This document shows, one piece after another, positions 53,020-61,598 of a stretch of DNA of 64,000 nt; the stretch's first letter is position 1, and the number at the start of each line of letters is the position of its first letter. Where the stretch lies: NCBI RefSeq assembly GCF_000024005.1, contig NC_013132.1:8054001-8118000 (forward strand), written 5' to 3'. The notes under the pieces are model-generated. The model was not told the origin of the DNA, did no database searches, and saw nothing but the letters and a program-made list of their open reading frames with translations. The position numbers were made by a program, and so were the translations under genes. This DNA comes from Chitinophaga pinensis DSM 2588 (lineage in GTDB: Bacteria; Bacteroidota; Bacteroidia; Chitinophagales; Chitinophagaceae).

Positions 53020-55008
53020 TTGATTTCACAGAATACCATACAACAGATACTCAGCCGGATTGACATTGTGGAGATAGTAGGCAATTTCGTGAAACTGAAA
53101 AAGCGCGGCGCCAACTATCTGGGACTTTGTCCGTTCCATAATGAGAAGAGCCCTTCCTTCACTGTTACTCCCAGCAAGGAGATATTCAAGTGTTTTGGTT
53201 GCGGACAGAGCGGGAATGCCATTAAGTTCATCATGGAGCATGAGAAGTATTCTTATGTGGAAGCACTGCGCTGGCTGGCGCAGAAATATGATGTTCCGAT
53301 TGAAGAAACAGAGGTAAGTCCGGAAGTCAGACAGCAGCAGCTGATGGCTGACAGCCTCTACATCATCAATAATTTCGCACGCGAATACTTTTCCAATACC
53401 CTTTTCAATACAGAAGAAGGTCAGAATGTCGGGCTAAGTTACTTTGAGGAACGCGGTTTTACACAGGAGACCATCCGCAAGTTTCAGCTGGGTTACAGTC
53501 TGAACACCTGGGATGCTTTTACTAAAACCGCCCTTGCCAAAGGTTATAATCTTGATTACCTTCAGAAAACAGGGCTGGTCACCGTCAGGAATGAGCAACC
53601 CGGCGATAACTACCGTGGTCGTGTGATCTTCCCCATCCATAACCAGAGCGGAAAGGTATTGGGATTTGGCGCCCGTATCCTGGTTAAAAACGACCGTGCG
53701 CCGAAGTATGTCAACTCACCAGAGAACGAGATCTACGTTAAAAACCGGGTACTGTATGGTACTTACTTTGCCCGGCACGCGATTGATAAACTGAATGAGT
53801 GTCTGCTCGTAGAAGGTTATACGGACGTCGTCTCCCTGCATCAGGCGGGTATTGAGAACGTGGTGGCGTCCAGCGGCACCTCCCTTACGCAGCACCAGCT
53901 CAGGCTCATTAAGAAATATACCAACAACCTCACCATCCTTTTTGACGGGGACAATGCGGGCGTAAAAGCGGCATTGAGAGGCCTGGATATGGCCATCGAG
54001 GAAGGCCTGAACGTAAAACTCGTTTTAATCCCCGATAAGGAGGATCCGGACAGTTACGTACAGAAGATAGGTGCAGACGCTTTTCGTGAGTTTATTGCCA
54101 ATAATAAGCAGGATTTCGTACTGTTCAAGCTACAGATCTCCATGCAGGAGGCAGGCAATGACAGTAGCCGTAAATCACAGCTGGTAAATGAGATCGCGGA
54201 GACCATTTCCAAGATCGATAAAACGGAGGACTTCACCAGGCAACAGGATTACATCCGTCAGTGTAGTCAGTTGCTGAAGATCGACGAACAGGGGCTTATT
54301 AACCTGGTCAATAAATTCATCCGCGAGCGTTTCCAGAAGAAAGAGCAGCAATTCAACCGGGAGAACAATAATAATAACAATGCTGCTCCTGCCATGGACG
54401 ACGATCTGTCTCCGGAGGCCATTGCCGCTATGGAGGCGATGGAAAATGGCGGGGAACCGGCAGTTAACTTCTTCAATCCGGATGAAAAGCAGGAAAGAGA
54501 ATTAGTGAAGATACTCCTGCGTTTTGGCGACAAACCTTTCAGTGAGGAAGATCAGAGTACGGTGGCAGATTACATTTTCCACCTTCCCTATGATTTTGAA
54601 TCACTGGCGGATAATGAAATGGTGAAACGTATACTGCGGGAATACAAAGTGATGTATGACCAGGATAGTCTGCCGGATAAAAAATGGTTCCTCTATCACA
54701 ATGATCAGGAAGTGGCAACGCTGGTAGTGGCTATTATGGAAGATAAGGAAGCTGAGCTTAGCACTGCCTGGAAAGATAAGTTTGAGATTGATACCGTGTA
54801 TGGTGATAATGCTTATCTGAAAGATACTATCTCTACTACGAATTACCTGATTTTAAGAAAGATCCGGAAGATGATCATGGAGAATCAGCAGGAGATGGAG
54901 CGATCTACTGTATTTGAAGACCAGATCAAATGTATCGAGATGCACAAGCACCTGAAAGTACTGGAAAACGAACTGACACAGGGACTGGGAACGGTTATTT
55001 TCAGATAA
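53020..55008 (+). CDS. dnaG: DNA primase
   Basis: About 663 residues. Lays RNA primers at the replication fork. The N-terminal zinc domain has 'GLCPFHNEKSPSF' and 'IFKCFGCGQSG' (C-x2-H...C-x2-C); the TOPRIM core includes 'CLLVEGYTDVVSLHQAGIEN' and 'LTILFDGDNAGVKAALRGLD' with acidic metal ligands; a C-terminal helicase-interaction region follows. The frame opens at TTG 52987, but TTG 53020 gives 'MISQNTIQQILSRIDIVEIV' (TTG as Met), matching the family start, so it is preferred. No ATG is available nearby. An Asn-rich linker ('NRENNNNNNAA') precedes the C-terminal domain. Confidence 0.95.
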   Translation: MISQNTIQQILSRIDIVEIVGNFVKLKKRGANYLGLCPFHNEKSPSFTVTPSKEIFKCFGCGQSGNAIKFIMEHEKYSYVEALRWLAQKYDVPIEETEVSPEVRQQQLMADSLYIINNFAREYFSNTLFNTEEGQNVGLSYFEERGFTQETIRKFQLGYSLNTWDAFTKTALAKGYNLDYLQKTGLVTVRNEQPGDNYRGRVIFPIHNQSGKVLGFGARILVKNDRAPKYVNSPENEIYVKNRVLYGTYFARHAIDKLNECLLVEGYTDVVSLHQAGIENVVASSGTSLTQHQLRLIKKYTNNLTILFDGDNAGVKAALRGLDMAIEEGLNVKLVLIPDKEDPDSYVQKIGADAFREFIANNKQDFVLFKLQISMQEAGNDSSRKSQLVNEIAETISKIDKTEDFTRQQDYIRQCSQLLKIDEQGLINLVNKFIRERFQKKEQQFNRENNNNNNAAPAMDDDLSPEAIAAMEAMENGGEPAVNFFNPDEKQERELVKILLRFGDKPFSEEDQSTVADYIFHLPYDFESLADNEMVKRILREYKVMYDQDSLPDKKWFLYHNDQEVATLVVAIMEDKEAELSTAWKDKFEIDTVYGDNAYLKDTISTTNYLILRKIRKMIMENQQEMERSTVFEDQIKCIEMHKHLKVLENELTQGLGTVIFR

Positions 55009-55030
55009 GTTTTCCCGACTGGTATCATAT

Positions 55031-55070
55031 AAAGCGAATGGCCTGGCTATGTAGTCAGGCCATTCGCTTT
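55031..55070. terminator. Bidirectional terminator between dnaG and folA
   Basis: 15-bp perfect stem, 55031-55045 with 55056-55070 (core GCGAATGGCCTG), 22 bp after the dnaG stop and 34 bp from the folA stop; A- and T-rich flanks. Confidence 0.85.
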
Positions 55071-55104
55071 ATACGATATTACTTTGTCAAAGTAATGAAA
55101 TTGA

Positions 55105-55599
55105 TTAATGTTCTCTTTCCCACACCTGGAAGGTCAGGGCATGCGCATGTTTTTCATCTTTTTCATGCCTTTCATTCTTTACCAGTTTCCATCCTCTCGG
55201 ATCGAATTCAGGGAAATAGGTATCTCCTTGTACTGTCGCATGTACACGCGTCAGGTAAACTCTGTCTACTATAGATAAAGCCATTTTGAAGATCTCACCA
55301 CCACCGGTCACGAAGATTTCTTCTGTACCAAAGGTTTTAGCCTTTTCGATACCTGCTTCCAGGGAAGGCACGATGTGCAGTCCTTCGGCAGTATAGTCTT
55401 TCTGACGGGTGATCATGATATTAGGTCTTCCCGGCAATACTCTTCCCAGTTCTTCGAAAGACTTACGACCCATTACGATAGGTTTCCCCATCGTTGTATC
55501 CTTAAAGTATTTCATATCAACCGGTAAATGCCAGGGCAGGTGATTATTGATCCCTATTACATTATTTTCAGAAGCCGCAACGATTATAGAAAGTGTCAA
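55105..55599 (-). CDS. folA: Dihydrofolate reductase
   Basis: 164 residues. Reduces dihydrofolate with NADPH. Signatures: 'SIIVAASENNVIGINNHLPW' (with the substrate-site residues of the Met20 loop), 'GKPIVMGRKSFEELGRVLPG' and 'EEIFVTGGGEIFKMAL' in the cofactor fold. Located 43 bp downstream of thyA on the same strand: thymidylate synthase makes the dihydrofolate that this enzyme recycles, the standard thyA-folA operon. Confidence 0.96.
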   Translation of the reverse strand: MTLSIIVAASENNVIGINNHLPWHLPVDMKYFKDTTMGKPIVMGRKSFEELGRVLPGRPNIMITRQKDYTAEGLHIVPSLEAGIEKAKTFGTEEIFVTGGGEIFKMALSIVDRVYLTRVHATVQGDTYFPEFDPRGWKLVKNERHEKDEKHAHALTFQVWEREH

Positions 55600-55642
55600 G
55601 CAGTAAACATTTAGAATTAATAAAGTGATATCTCCGGTCCTC

Positions 55643-56437
55643 TTATATGGCTACAGGCGCCTTGATATGAGGGTGATGCTGATAGTTCAGCAGTTCAAAG
55701 TCTTCAAATTTGAAGCCGAATATATCTTTTACCGCCGGATTAATCTTCAGTACAGGCAGTTCAAATGGCTGACGGCTGAGTTGCAGTTTCGCCTGTTCCA
55801 TGTGATTGCTATATAGGTGTACGTCTCCGAAAGTATGTACAAAATCGCCTGGTTCCAGATCACATACCTGCGCCATCATCATCGTGAGGATTGCATAGGA
55901 AGCGATATTGAAAGGTACGCCGAGGAATACGTCCGCACTACGCTGATACAGCTGACAGCTCAGACGGCCTTCTGCCACGTAGAACTGGAACAGACAGTGG
56001 CAGGGACTCAGCGCCATATCTGGCAGGTCGCCCACGTTCCAGGCATTCACGATGATCCTGCGGGAATCAGGGTTATTCTTGATCGTTTTTACTGCTTCTG
56101 TGATCTGATCGATCACTTTGCCGTCTTTGGTTTCCCAACTACGCCATTGTTTACCATAAACTGGTCCCAGGTCTCCATTTTCATCTGCCCATTCATCCCA
56201 TATGCTCACACCATGATCTTTCAGGTATTTGATATTGGTATCACCGTTCAGAAACCATAATAATTCATATATGATGGATTTCAGGTGCACCTTTTTGGTG
56301 GTGACCATGGGGAAGCCTTCCTGTAAGTTAAATCTGAGCTGGGCGCCAAAGCAGCTGGTTGTGCCTGTACCGGTACGGTCTGTTTTCACACTGCCTTGAT
56401 CTATAATATGTTGGAGTAGTTTAAGGTATTGTTCCAT
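55643..56437 (-). CDS. thyA: Thymidylate synthase
   Basis: 264 residues. Methylates dUMP to dTMP using methylenetetrahydrofolate. The catalytic Cys is in '[14 protein letters not shown]', the phosphate-binding Arg pair in '[14 protein letters not shown]', and the substrate loop '[20 protein letters not shown]' is exact for the family. The C-terminus ends 'KAPVAI', the conserved mobile tail. First gene of the thyA-folA pair. Confidence 0.97.
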   Translation of the reverse strand: MEQYLKLLQHIIDQGSVKTDRTGTGTTSCFGAQLRFNLQEGFPMVTTKKVHLKSIIYELLWFLNGDTNIKYLKDHGVSIWDEWADENGDLGPVYGKQWRSWETKDGKVIDQITEAVKTIKNNPDSRRIIVNAWNVGDLPDMALSPCHCLFQFYVAEGRLSCQLYQRSADVFLGVPFNIASYAILTMMMAQVCDLEPGDFVHTFGDVHLYSNHMEQAKLQLSRQPFELPVLKINPAVKDIFGFKFEDFELLNYQHHPHIKAPVAI

Positions 56438-56468
56438 GGAACAAAGTAACGAAAATTTTGCCTTTACC

Positions 56469-56909
56469 TTATTTTACGCGGACATATTTGGTCGAACAAA
56501 AGTCAAGACAATATGTGTTGTCGAGGAATAATGTATCTTTTGTCAACCGGTGAATAATAAAATTACCGATCTGCGCCTGTGGTTGTGAAGCTTTATACAG
56601 GTTTAACAGGGTATCCCTGGAGTCGCTGTCAGGATGTATGATATTTAACTGGTAGGTATCATATATCATCTGTGTCGAGACAAATAAGCCATTAAAAGAA
56701 AAGGTAATATGGTCTTTCTCTGTAACAGGTTCCCATCGCAATGGTCCACCGGTAACTGTCAGAAAAGATACGGCTTCCCATTCGCCCTGCAAGTTGGCTA
56801 CTGTTTTTGGTAGTAAAGCATCATCTACCTGATGTTCGTTCTTATCTTTTTTACAGGCAATAAAGGCTAGGGTCATAGCAACAGCCATGAACAGTACAGC
56901 ATTTTTCAT
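56469..56909 (-). CDS. Small lipocalin-like lipoprotein
   Basis: 146 residues. Lipobox '[14 protein letters not shown]' with lipidated Cys. The body resembles lipocalin-like domain proteins of Bacteroidota: '[17 protein letters not shown]' opening, '[13 protein letters not shown]', and a terminal disulfide-like '[14 protein letters not shown]'. Function unknown. It ends 31 bp before thyA on the same strand, so may share a transcript, but no functional link is seen. Confidence 0.7.
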   Translation of the reverse strand: MKNAVLFMAVAMTLAFIACKKDKNEHQVDDALLPKTVANLQGEWEAVSFLTVTGGPLRWEPVTEKDHITFSFNGLFVSTQMIYDTYQLNIIHPDSDSRDTLLNLYKASQPQAQIGNFIIHRLTKDTLFLDNTYCLDFCSTKYVRVK

Positions 56910-56981
56910 AACATTAATATTTATCTGATTTTATGGAAATTCGTGCCTCACCCTAATCAACGCTTCTGGTTGAATTAAAAA

Positions 56982-57020
56982 AGCGTCTCACAACAGTTGT
57001 ATATACTGTCATGAAACGCT
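56982..57020 (-). terminator. Terminator after proline dehydrogenase
   Basis: 56982-56997 pairs with 57005-57020 (16 bp with three G:U pairs in RNA), followed on the minus strand by a run of TTTTTT, 37 bp after the stop. Confidence 0.8.
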
Positions 57021-57056
57021 CTTCATATTGGAAAGTTACAACGTCTGATAAAATTC

Positions 57057-58235
57057 CTAAATACCTCTGCGCTTTCTCTCCTTGCGGATAAGACCTAATT
57101 CTCTGCCTACCTGACCGGAGATAGAGGTATTTTCCTGTGCACGGCGGAGGAGGTACGGCATTACGTCTTTTACCGGACCATAAGGCAGGTATTTGGATAC
57201 ATGATAACCGGCATGTGCCAGGTTAAAGGTGATGTTATCGCTCATACCCAGGAGCTGGGAAAAGCTGACATGTGGGTGATTGTGTGGCAGTTCCTGCTGG
57301 TGTAACAGACTAGCAGCCAGCATACTGCTTTGTTCATTATGTGTACCGACAAATACAGCCAGCTTATCAAGACGCTCCATACAGAAGGTCACAGCGGCAT
57401 TGTAGTCACGGTCGGTAGCTTCTTTATCCGGCTGGATCGGAGAAGGGTAGCCCATCTCTTCCGCACGTTTACGCTCTTTTTCCATGTAAGCGCCTCTTAC
57501 CAGTTTAGCTCCGAGCAGGTAGCCCTGCTGCTGTGCCTTCTCGAAAGAACGTTTAAGAAAGGCCAGTCTGTCGTGGCGGTACATCTGGAAAGTATTATAT
57601 ACAATGGCATTCGTTGTATTGAACTGTGCCATCAGTTCTTCAGTCAGGTCATCTACCGGCTGCTGGATCCAGGATTCTTCCGCATCAATCAGCAGACCCA
57701 CCTTATGTTTAGCGGCAGTCGCGGCGATCGTTTGTATACGCTGGCGTACCCTTGCATACTCTGCTGCCTCTTCAGGCGTCAGGGTTTCGTTGGCATGGAG
57801 TTTTTCCAGCAGACTAAAGCGGGCAAAGCCGGTCACTTTAATAGCGATAAAAGGAATGTTGGGATTACCTGCGGCATATTCGATCGCGCGAACGAACTCA
57901 GGTACCGCATGGTCATAGTTTTCCTCCCCTTCCATGGCTTCAACACCATAATCCAGTGCTACACCAACGTGGAATTTACCCAGTGAGCTGGCTGTAGCAG
58001 CAGCCTCCTGGAGGTTTTCGCCTCCGCAGAACTGGCTGAAGATGGTGCTACGGATCAGTCCCTTAATAGGTAATCCGATTTTCAGGGCAAACGGTGTCAC
58101 CGCTGCTCCCACTTTCACCAGCCAGGGCTTACCTATATTGGTAAACAGGAAGTCAGCTTTTTTTAATGCTTTGTCTGTCTTTGATTCAAAAGCTATGGCG
58201 GTATTCTCGAATGATAATGATAGCTGCTTTTCCAT
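57057..58235 (-). CDS. Proline dehydrogenase
   Basis: About 392 residues from ATG 58235 (MEKQLSLSF; the frame extends to 58271 but codons upstream look untranslated). FAD enzyme oxidising proline to pyrroline-5-carboxylate. Signatures: 'LGAKLVRGAYMEKERKRAEE' and 'CMERLDKLAVFVGTHNEQSS', plus the C-terminal 'YLLRRAQENTSISGQVGREL', with the Arg pair that binds the substrate carboxylate. Monofunctional rather than the bifunctional PutA of proteobacteria. No P5C dehydrogenase is adjacent. Confidence 0.94.
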   Translation of the reverse strand: MEKQLSLSFENTAIAFESKTDKALKKADFLFTNIGKPWLVKVGAAVTPFALKIGLPIKGLIRSTIFSQFCGGENLQEAAATASSLGKFHVGVALDYGVEAMEGEENYDHAVPEFVRAIEYAAGNPNIPFIAIKVTGFARFSLLEKLHANETLTPEEAAEYARVRQRIQTIAATAAKHKVGLLIDAEESWIQQPVDDLTEELMAQFNTTNAIVYNTFQMYRHDRLAFLKRSFEKAQQQGYLLGAKLVRGAYMEKERKRAEEMGYPSPIQPDKEATDRDYNAAVTFCMERLDKLAVFVGTHNEQSSMLAASLLHQQELPHNHPHVSFSQLLGMSDNITFNLAHAGYHVSKYLPYGPVKDVMPYLLRRAQENTSISGQVGRELGLIRKERKRRGI

Positions 58236-58442
58236 GGGCCGCAAAGTTATCGTACGGCGGGATTTCAGCAAAAATGATCTGGGAACTATAACAATTCGAT
58301 TACAATCGTTTCGAAAACATCTAACGAAAATCTCTCTTTCTTAGAGAAATCATCCAAGAAATTACCCTTATTTAAACTCAATAAAGCTACCTTCCTATAT
58401 TTTTTCTTTAATTTTATATCTTCATCAAAATCAGTATTCCCA

Positions 58443-59228
58443 GTGCCTTCCAATCAGCAGCATTCTTTAACCCGCCGGACAGCGGGCTTTTTCGTACTTA
58501 TTATACTTTGTTCAGGGACGTTTCTGTTTTCCTGTAAACAAGGCAAAAAAACAGTTTTAGGTGGATTTCAGGAAGCCGGGGTACAATATACCACTTATGA
58601 GGGCGCCATCGGAGAACGCAAGAAAGTCACTTTACCAGGCGGAATAAGCGTTATTTTAAATAGTCATTCCCGTCTGCTTGTACCACCGGATTTCACGACA
58701 AACCATACTCTTTTACTGGACGGGGAGGCTTATTTTGATACGACAGCATTCCCGCTGACTGTCAAGACCAATATCCTGGTAATGACGGCAAAGACACCTG
58801 CAGCTTTTAAGATCCGTTGTTTTGAAGCGCAGCAGGGCGCGACAGCTTATGTTTTAAAAGGAGAAGTAGAAGTGAAGAAGTCTTACCATTCCAAAACAGA
58901 TACCCTGCCGGAGTCATTAGCTATCGGCAATATGGTACTGGCGAACAAAGAGATCGATCTCATGGAAAAAGAGACGTACCATCCGGTAGATATGGAAACC
59001 TGGTTACAGGATAAACTGGTTTTCCATGATGAACCGTTTATGAATGCGGTAAGGAAGCTGGAAGAATGGTATAGTACAGAGATTTATGTGGATGGAGATC
59101 CTTCACATGCGGGTGGTGTGAATGGCGAGTTTCAGGGAATGACTTTGAAGAGTGTGCTGGAGAAGATGAAAGAGACAGCGAAGTTTAGTTTTGATGTGAA
59201 GAAGAATAAGGTGATGATTGAGTTTTAA
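58443..59228 (+). CDS. FecR-domain lipoprotein without anti-sigma part
   Basis: 261 residues, GTG start at 58443 (no ATG before the domain). The N-terminus is a lipoprotein signal ('AGFFVLIILCSGTFLFSCKQ', lipidated Cys in FSC). Then a FecR periplasmic domain ('ERKKVTLPGGISVILNSHS', 'LDGEAYFDTT') and C-terminal DUF4974 ('DKLVFHDEPFMNAVRKLEEW'). The cytoplasmic sigma-binding segment and the membrane helix of normal FecR are missing, and no sigma, SusC or SusD gene is adjacent. It therefore cannot act as a standard anti-sigma factor; a decoy or accessory for a receptor's STN domain is conceivable. Confidence 0.8.
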   Translation: MPSNQQHSLTRRTAGFFVLIILCSGTFLFSCKQGKKTVLGGFQEAGVQYTTYEGAIGERKKVTLPGGISVILNSHSRLLVPPDFTTNHTLLLDGEAYFDTTAFPLTVKTNILVMTAKTPAAFKIRCFEAQQGATAYVLKGEVEVKKSYHSKTDTLPESLAIGNMVLANKEIDLMEKETYHPVDMETWLQDKLVFHDEPFMNAVRKLEEWYSTEIYVDGDPSHAGGVNGEFQGMTLKSVLEKMKETAKFSFDVKKNKVMIEF

Positions 59229-59249
59229 TATTTAGCACCACCGATAGGT

Positions 59250-59323
59250 AAATGCATGCTTTGATATAGGTTATTGAGAACGATTTGTCTTCTGTGATAA
59301 CCGGGATATCAAAGCATGCATTT
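59250..59323 (+). terminator. Long-stem hairpin terminator
   Basis: 18-bp perfect stem, 59250-59267 with 59306-59323 (core GCATGCTTTGATAT), ending in TTTTT. A 38-nt loop contains a second, smaller GGTTAT/ATAACC stem, so the arms extend as a two-part cruciform. Confidence 0.8.
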
Positions 59324-59372
59324 TTCGTTTTATAGCATCAAAAAAACAACCTCATCAAATTTGAATAAATCT

Positions 59373-59618
59373 TTATCCGGGATTAATAACATTCCCGGAC
59401 TCGCAAAGAGCTGCCCGACTTTTTGCAATTGCCAGATTTCTCTTCGCAAGTGTTACTAAACGATCGGGAATAGGGCACTTTTCAAGACTAGCCTTAGCTT
59501 GTTCAAATTTCTTTTTAAAAAACGGATCATCAGAATAGTCTCTCATGTTATTGTCAATAGTAAATTGAGGCTTGGGAAAAGTGTAATCATTTTTTCTTTT
59601 TGATGTAGCCAATTTCAT
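59373..59618 (-). CDS. Small hypothetical protein, possible partner of the broken DUF6934-like gene
   Basis: 81 residues, basic N-terminus 'MKLATSKRKNDYTFPKPQ', then acidic and helical ('MRDYSDDPFFKKKFEQAKAS'), and 'LVTLAKRNLAIAKSRAALC'. It is encoded 49 bp downstream of the broken DUF6934-like gene on the same strand, so it was probably in the same transcript. No family recognised. Coding looks plausible from the ordered helical pattern, but it is short and could lose function with the partner gene. Confidence 0.55.
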   Translation of the reverse strand: MKLATSKRKNDYTFPKPQFTIDNNMRDYSDDPFFKKKFEQAKASLEKCPIPDRLVTLAKRNLAIAKSRAALCESGNVINPG

Positions 59619-59666
59619 AACTTCTCTTTTTAGTTATAGTGATCATTTAATATCTAAAGCACTTTG

Positions 59667-60114
59667 TTACTTTCTGACAGCAGACAGCGCCTGATAATTT
59701 CTATTCCGCTGAAATGGTTCCCAGTCATCATTAATTTTCCCTTCTATAAAAAAAAAACTTAGTGACCATTTCCCAGTTAGAATTTATAGTCATTTGATAC
59801 AAACGCGTTCGCGCCGCTGTACTTCCTCCTCCATAAATAAGACAACCAGGATTCTCCTCTGTAAAATCCATAATCGTACCGGCAACTGTTGACAATACTT
59901 TATTCTTATCATTATTATACCTGTCGATCACACATTATCCCTGCGCTATCGTCCCAATCGCCGAAGCAAAGATTATATGCCAGTGCCCCATCATTATCGT
60001 TATAAAGTTCCTGTAGTTAACAATTTTCTTTATCCGCCCATTCGGACCTTCACTATGAAATTCAAAAAATCCGGTGGTCTGGTTAACTGAACAATGGTAT
60101 GTATCTAAATTCAT
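59667..60114 (-). pseudogene. DUF6934-like gene broken by three frameshifts
   Basis: Three reading frames joined in order give a full-length protein of about 148 residues. Frame 1 (ATG 60114) reads 'MNLDTYHCSVNQTTGFFEFH' to 'KIKKIVNY'. A one-base loss near 60010-60020 moves to 'YNLCFGDWDDSAGIM'. A one-base gain near 59935 moves to 'DRYNNDKNKVLSTVAGTIMD', 'GGGSTAARTRLYQM' and 'EMVTKFF'. An extra base in an A10 run (59748-59757) then separates this from 'IEGKINDDWEPFQ' and the stop at 59667. The combined sequence follows the DUF6934 pattern by eye. Sequencing error at the A10 run is possible, but three shifts make real decay likely. Confidence 0.75.
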
Positions 60115-60270
60115 GACTGCAAAATAATGCATCCACCATCACGACAATGATGCCGGGCAAACATGCATAAAAGTGAATAAAAAACCTATTAGGAGAAAAA
60201 AAGTGAACAAACTGACAAATCGAACAAATATGCTTTCAAACAAGCCATAGCAAAGCATTTAAGCGAAACA

Positions 60271-61488
60271 CTACTCCCCTCTTCCAAATGCAAACATCGA
60301 ATGCACCTTCTCTTTTTTACCCTGAATAATATCAGTCAATATCTTCGCAGCAATCTGGCTGAACGTAATACCATTCCCACCAAAACCCAGTGCAAAAAAG
60401 GTACGCGGCATAGCAGGATAATTACCAATAAAGGGAAGTCCATCTCCGGTAGTAATAAAAGTACCTGTCCATTCAAATGCAGGTATAAAAGGTATATGCG
60501 GGAACTTCTTTTCAAAATCGCGTTTAAGCGCAGCAGCTTTTTTATGGATCAGTTTATCACGACGGGAAGGATTATAAAATTCTTCATCTCGTCCTCCAAT
60601 TAGCAGCCGCTTGTCCATCGTAGGACGCATGTACAGATAAGGATCTTTCGTTTCCCATATCAGACAGTCATTATACCAGCAGCAGTCCTCGCCGGCTACA
60701 CTTTCACTTACGACCGCATAAGTGGAACGTAGTTCAATCAATGGTTCTTTGATGTATTGGGAGGCTTCGTATCCTGTAGCAATAATCAGATATTTTGCCT
60801 TGATGTCATAGCCTTCCGATGTGTTGGCGATAACGCCATTACGCGTGTGACGAATACCCGTGACACCTGTTTTATCAAAAACTTCCATCCCCTTGCCGAT
60901 ATTATACTGATGCAGGGAATGTGTCAGCATATAGGCATCTGTCTGGGCGGCAACAGCTGAATAAATAGCGCCAGGTGCATCAAATCCCATGTTCTTTCTG
61001 ACCATTTCATCATCCCAGTAATCCACTTCGAAACCAGCTGCTTTCCGCGCAGCAAACTCCTTCCGGATCAAGCCAAGGTCTTTCTTGTAGGAAGCGACAA
61101 AGAGACTTTGTTTGCGGTCAAACCAGGGCGCCTTTATCTTTTTACAGATCTTCTCCAATGCGAAGATAGCTTCGTAACAAAGATGATAAGCGTTAACAGC
61201 GTTCTTCTCTCCTATTTTCGCTGACAGCTCTGTCAAGGGGATATCGATCTCATATTGCAACAGGGAAGTGCTTGCACAGGTACTTCCCAGCCCGATTGTA
61301 CGCGCATCCACAACCGTAGCAGGTATACCAGCCTCCGTCAGATAAAAAGCCGCTAATGCGCCTGAAATGCCTCCTCCTATGATCAAGACGTCAGTACTAA
61401 GATCACGATTCAGACGGGGGTAGTTAAACGGCAGACCATATCTGACCAATGAATAAGGATATCCGGATTGAAGATCCAAGGGGAACAA
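60271..61488 (-). CDS. FAD-dependent oxidoreductase (DAO family)
   Basis: 405 residues. The N-terminal dinucleotide-binding fold is 'DVLIIGGGISGALAAFYLTE', with the adenine-ribose acidic residue in 'VVDARTIGLGSTCA', and a second FAD-contact segment at the C-terminus ('ALGFGGNGITFSQIAAKILT'). It resembles glycine/D-amino-acid oxidase and related amine oxidases; the substrate is not predictable. The ATG lies about 90 bp from a divergent position relative to the short terminator before the sugar-isomerase-like gene, so it is likely monocistronic. Confidence 0.88.
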   Translation of the reverse strand: MFPLDLQSGYPYSLVRYGLPFNYPRLNRDLSTDVLIIGGGISGALAAFYLTEAGIPATVVDARTIGLGSTCASTSLLQYEIDIPLTELSAKIGEKNAVNAYHLCYEAIFALEKICKKIKAPWFDRKQSLFVASYKKDLGLIRKEFAARKAAGFEVDYWDDEMVRKNMGFDAPGAIYSAVAAQTDAYMLTHSLHQYNIGKGMEVFDKTGVTGIRHTRNGVIANTSEGYDIKAKYLIIATGYEASQYIKEPLIELRSTYAVVSESVAGEDCCWYNDCLIWETKDPYLYMRPTMDKRLLIGGRDEEFYNPSRRDKLIHKKAAALKRDFEKKFPHIPFIPAFEWTGTFITTGDGLPFIGNYPAMPRTFFALGFGGNGITFSQIAAKILTDIIQGKKEKVHSMFAFGRGE

Positions 61489-61542
61489 GTTTAGTTAACA
61501 GAAAGCAGGCAATTATTGTACCCGGGGTATCTGGCTAAAATA

Positions 61543-61579
61543 AAAACGGAGGCATATCTATACGACATACCTCCGTTTT
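61543..61579 (-). terminator. Terminator after the isomerase-like gene
   Basis: AAAACGGAGG (61543-61552) pairs with CCTCCGTTTT (61570-61579); on the minus strand it is followed by TTTTTATTTTA, 20 bp after the stop. Confidence 0.8.
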
Positions 61580-61598
61580 CTTCAATTCATCTCAGGCG

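Noticed and set aside
57330..57986. 218-residue + frame antisense to proline dehydrogenase
   Set aside because: The other strand holds exact proline dehydrogenase motifs; this is an antisense shadow.
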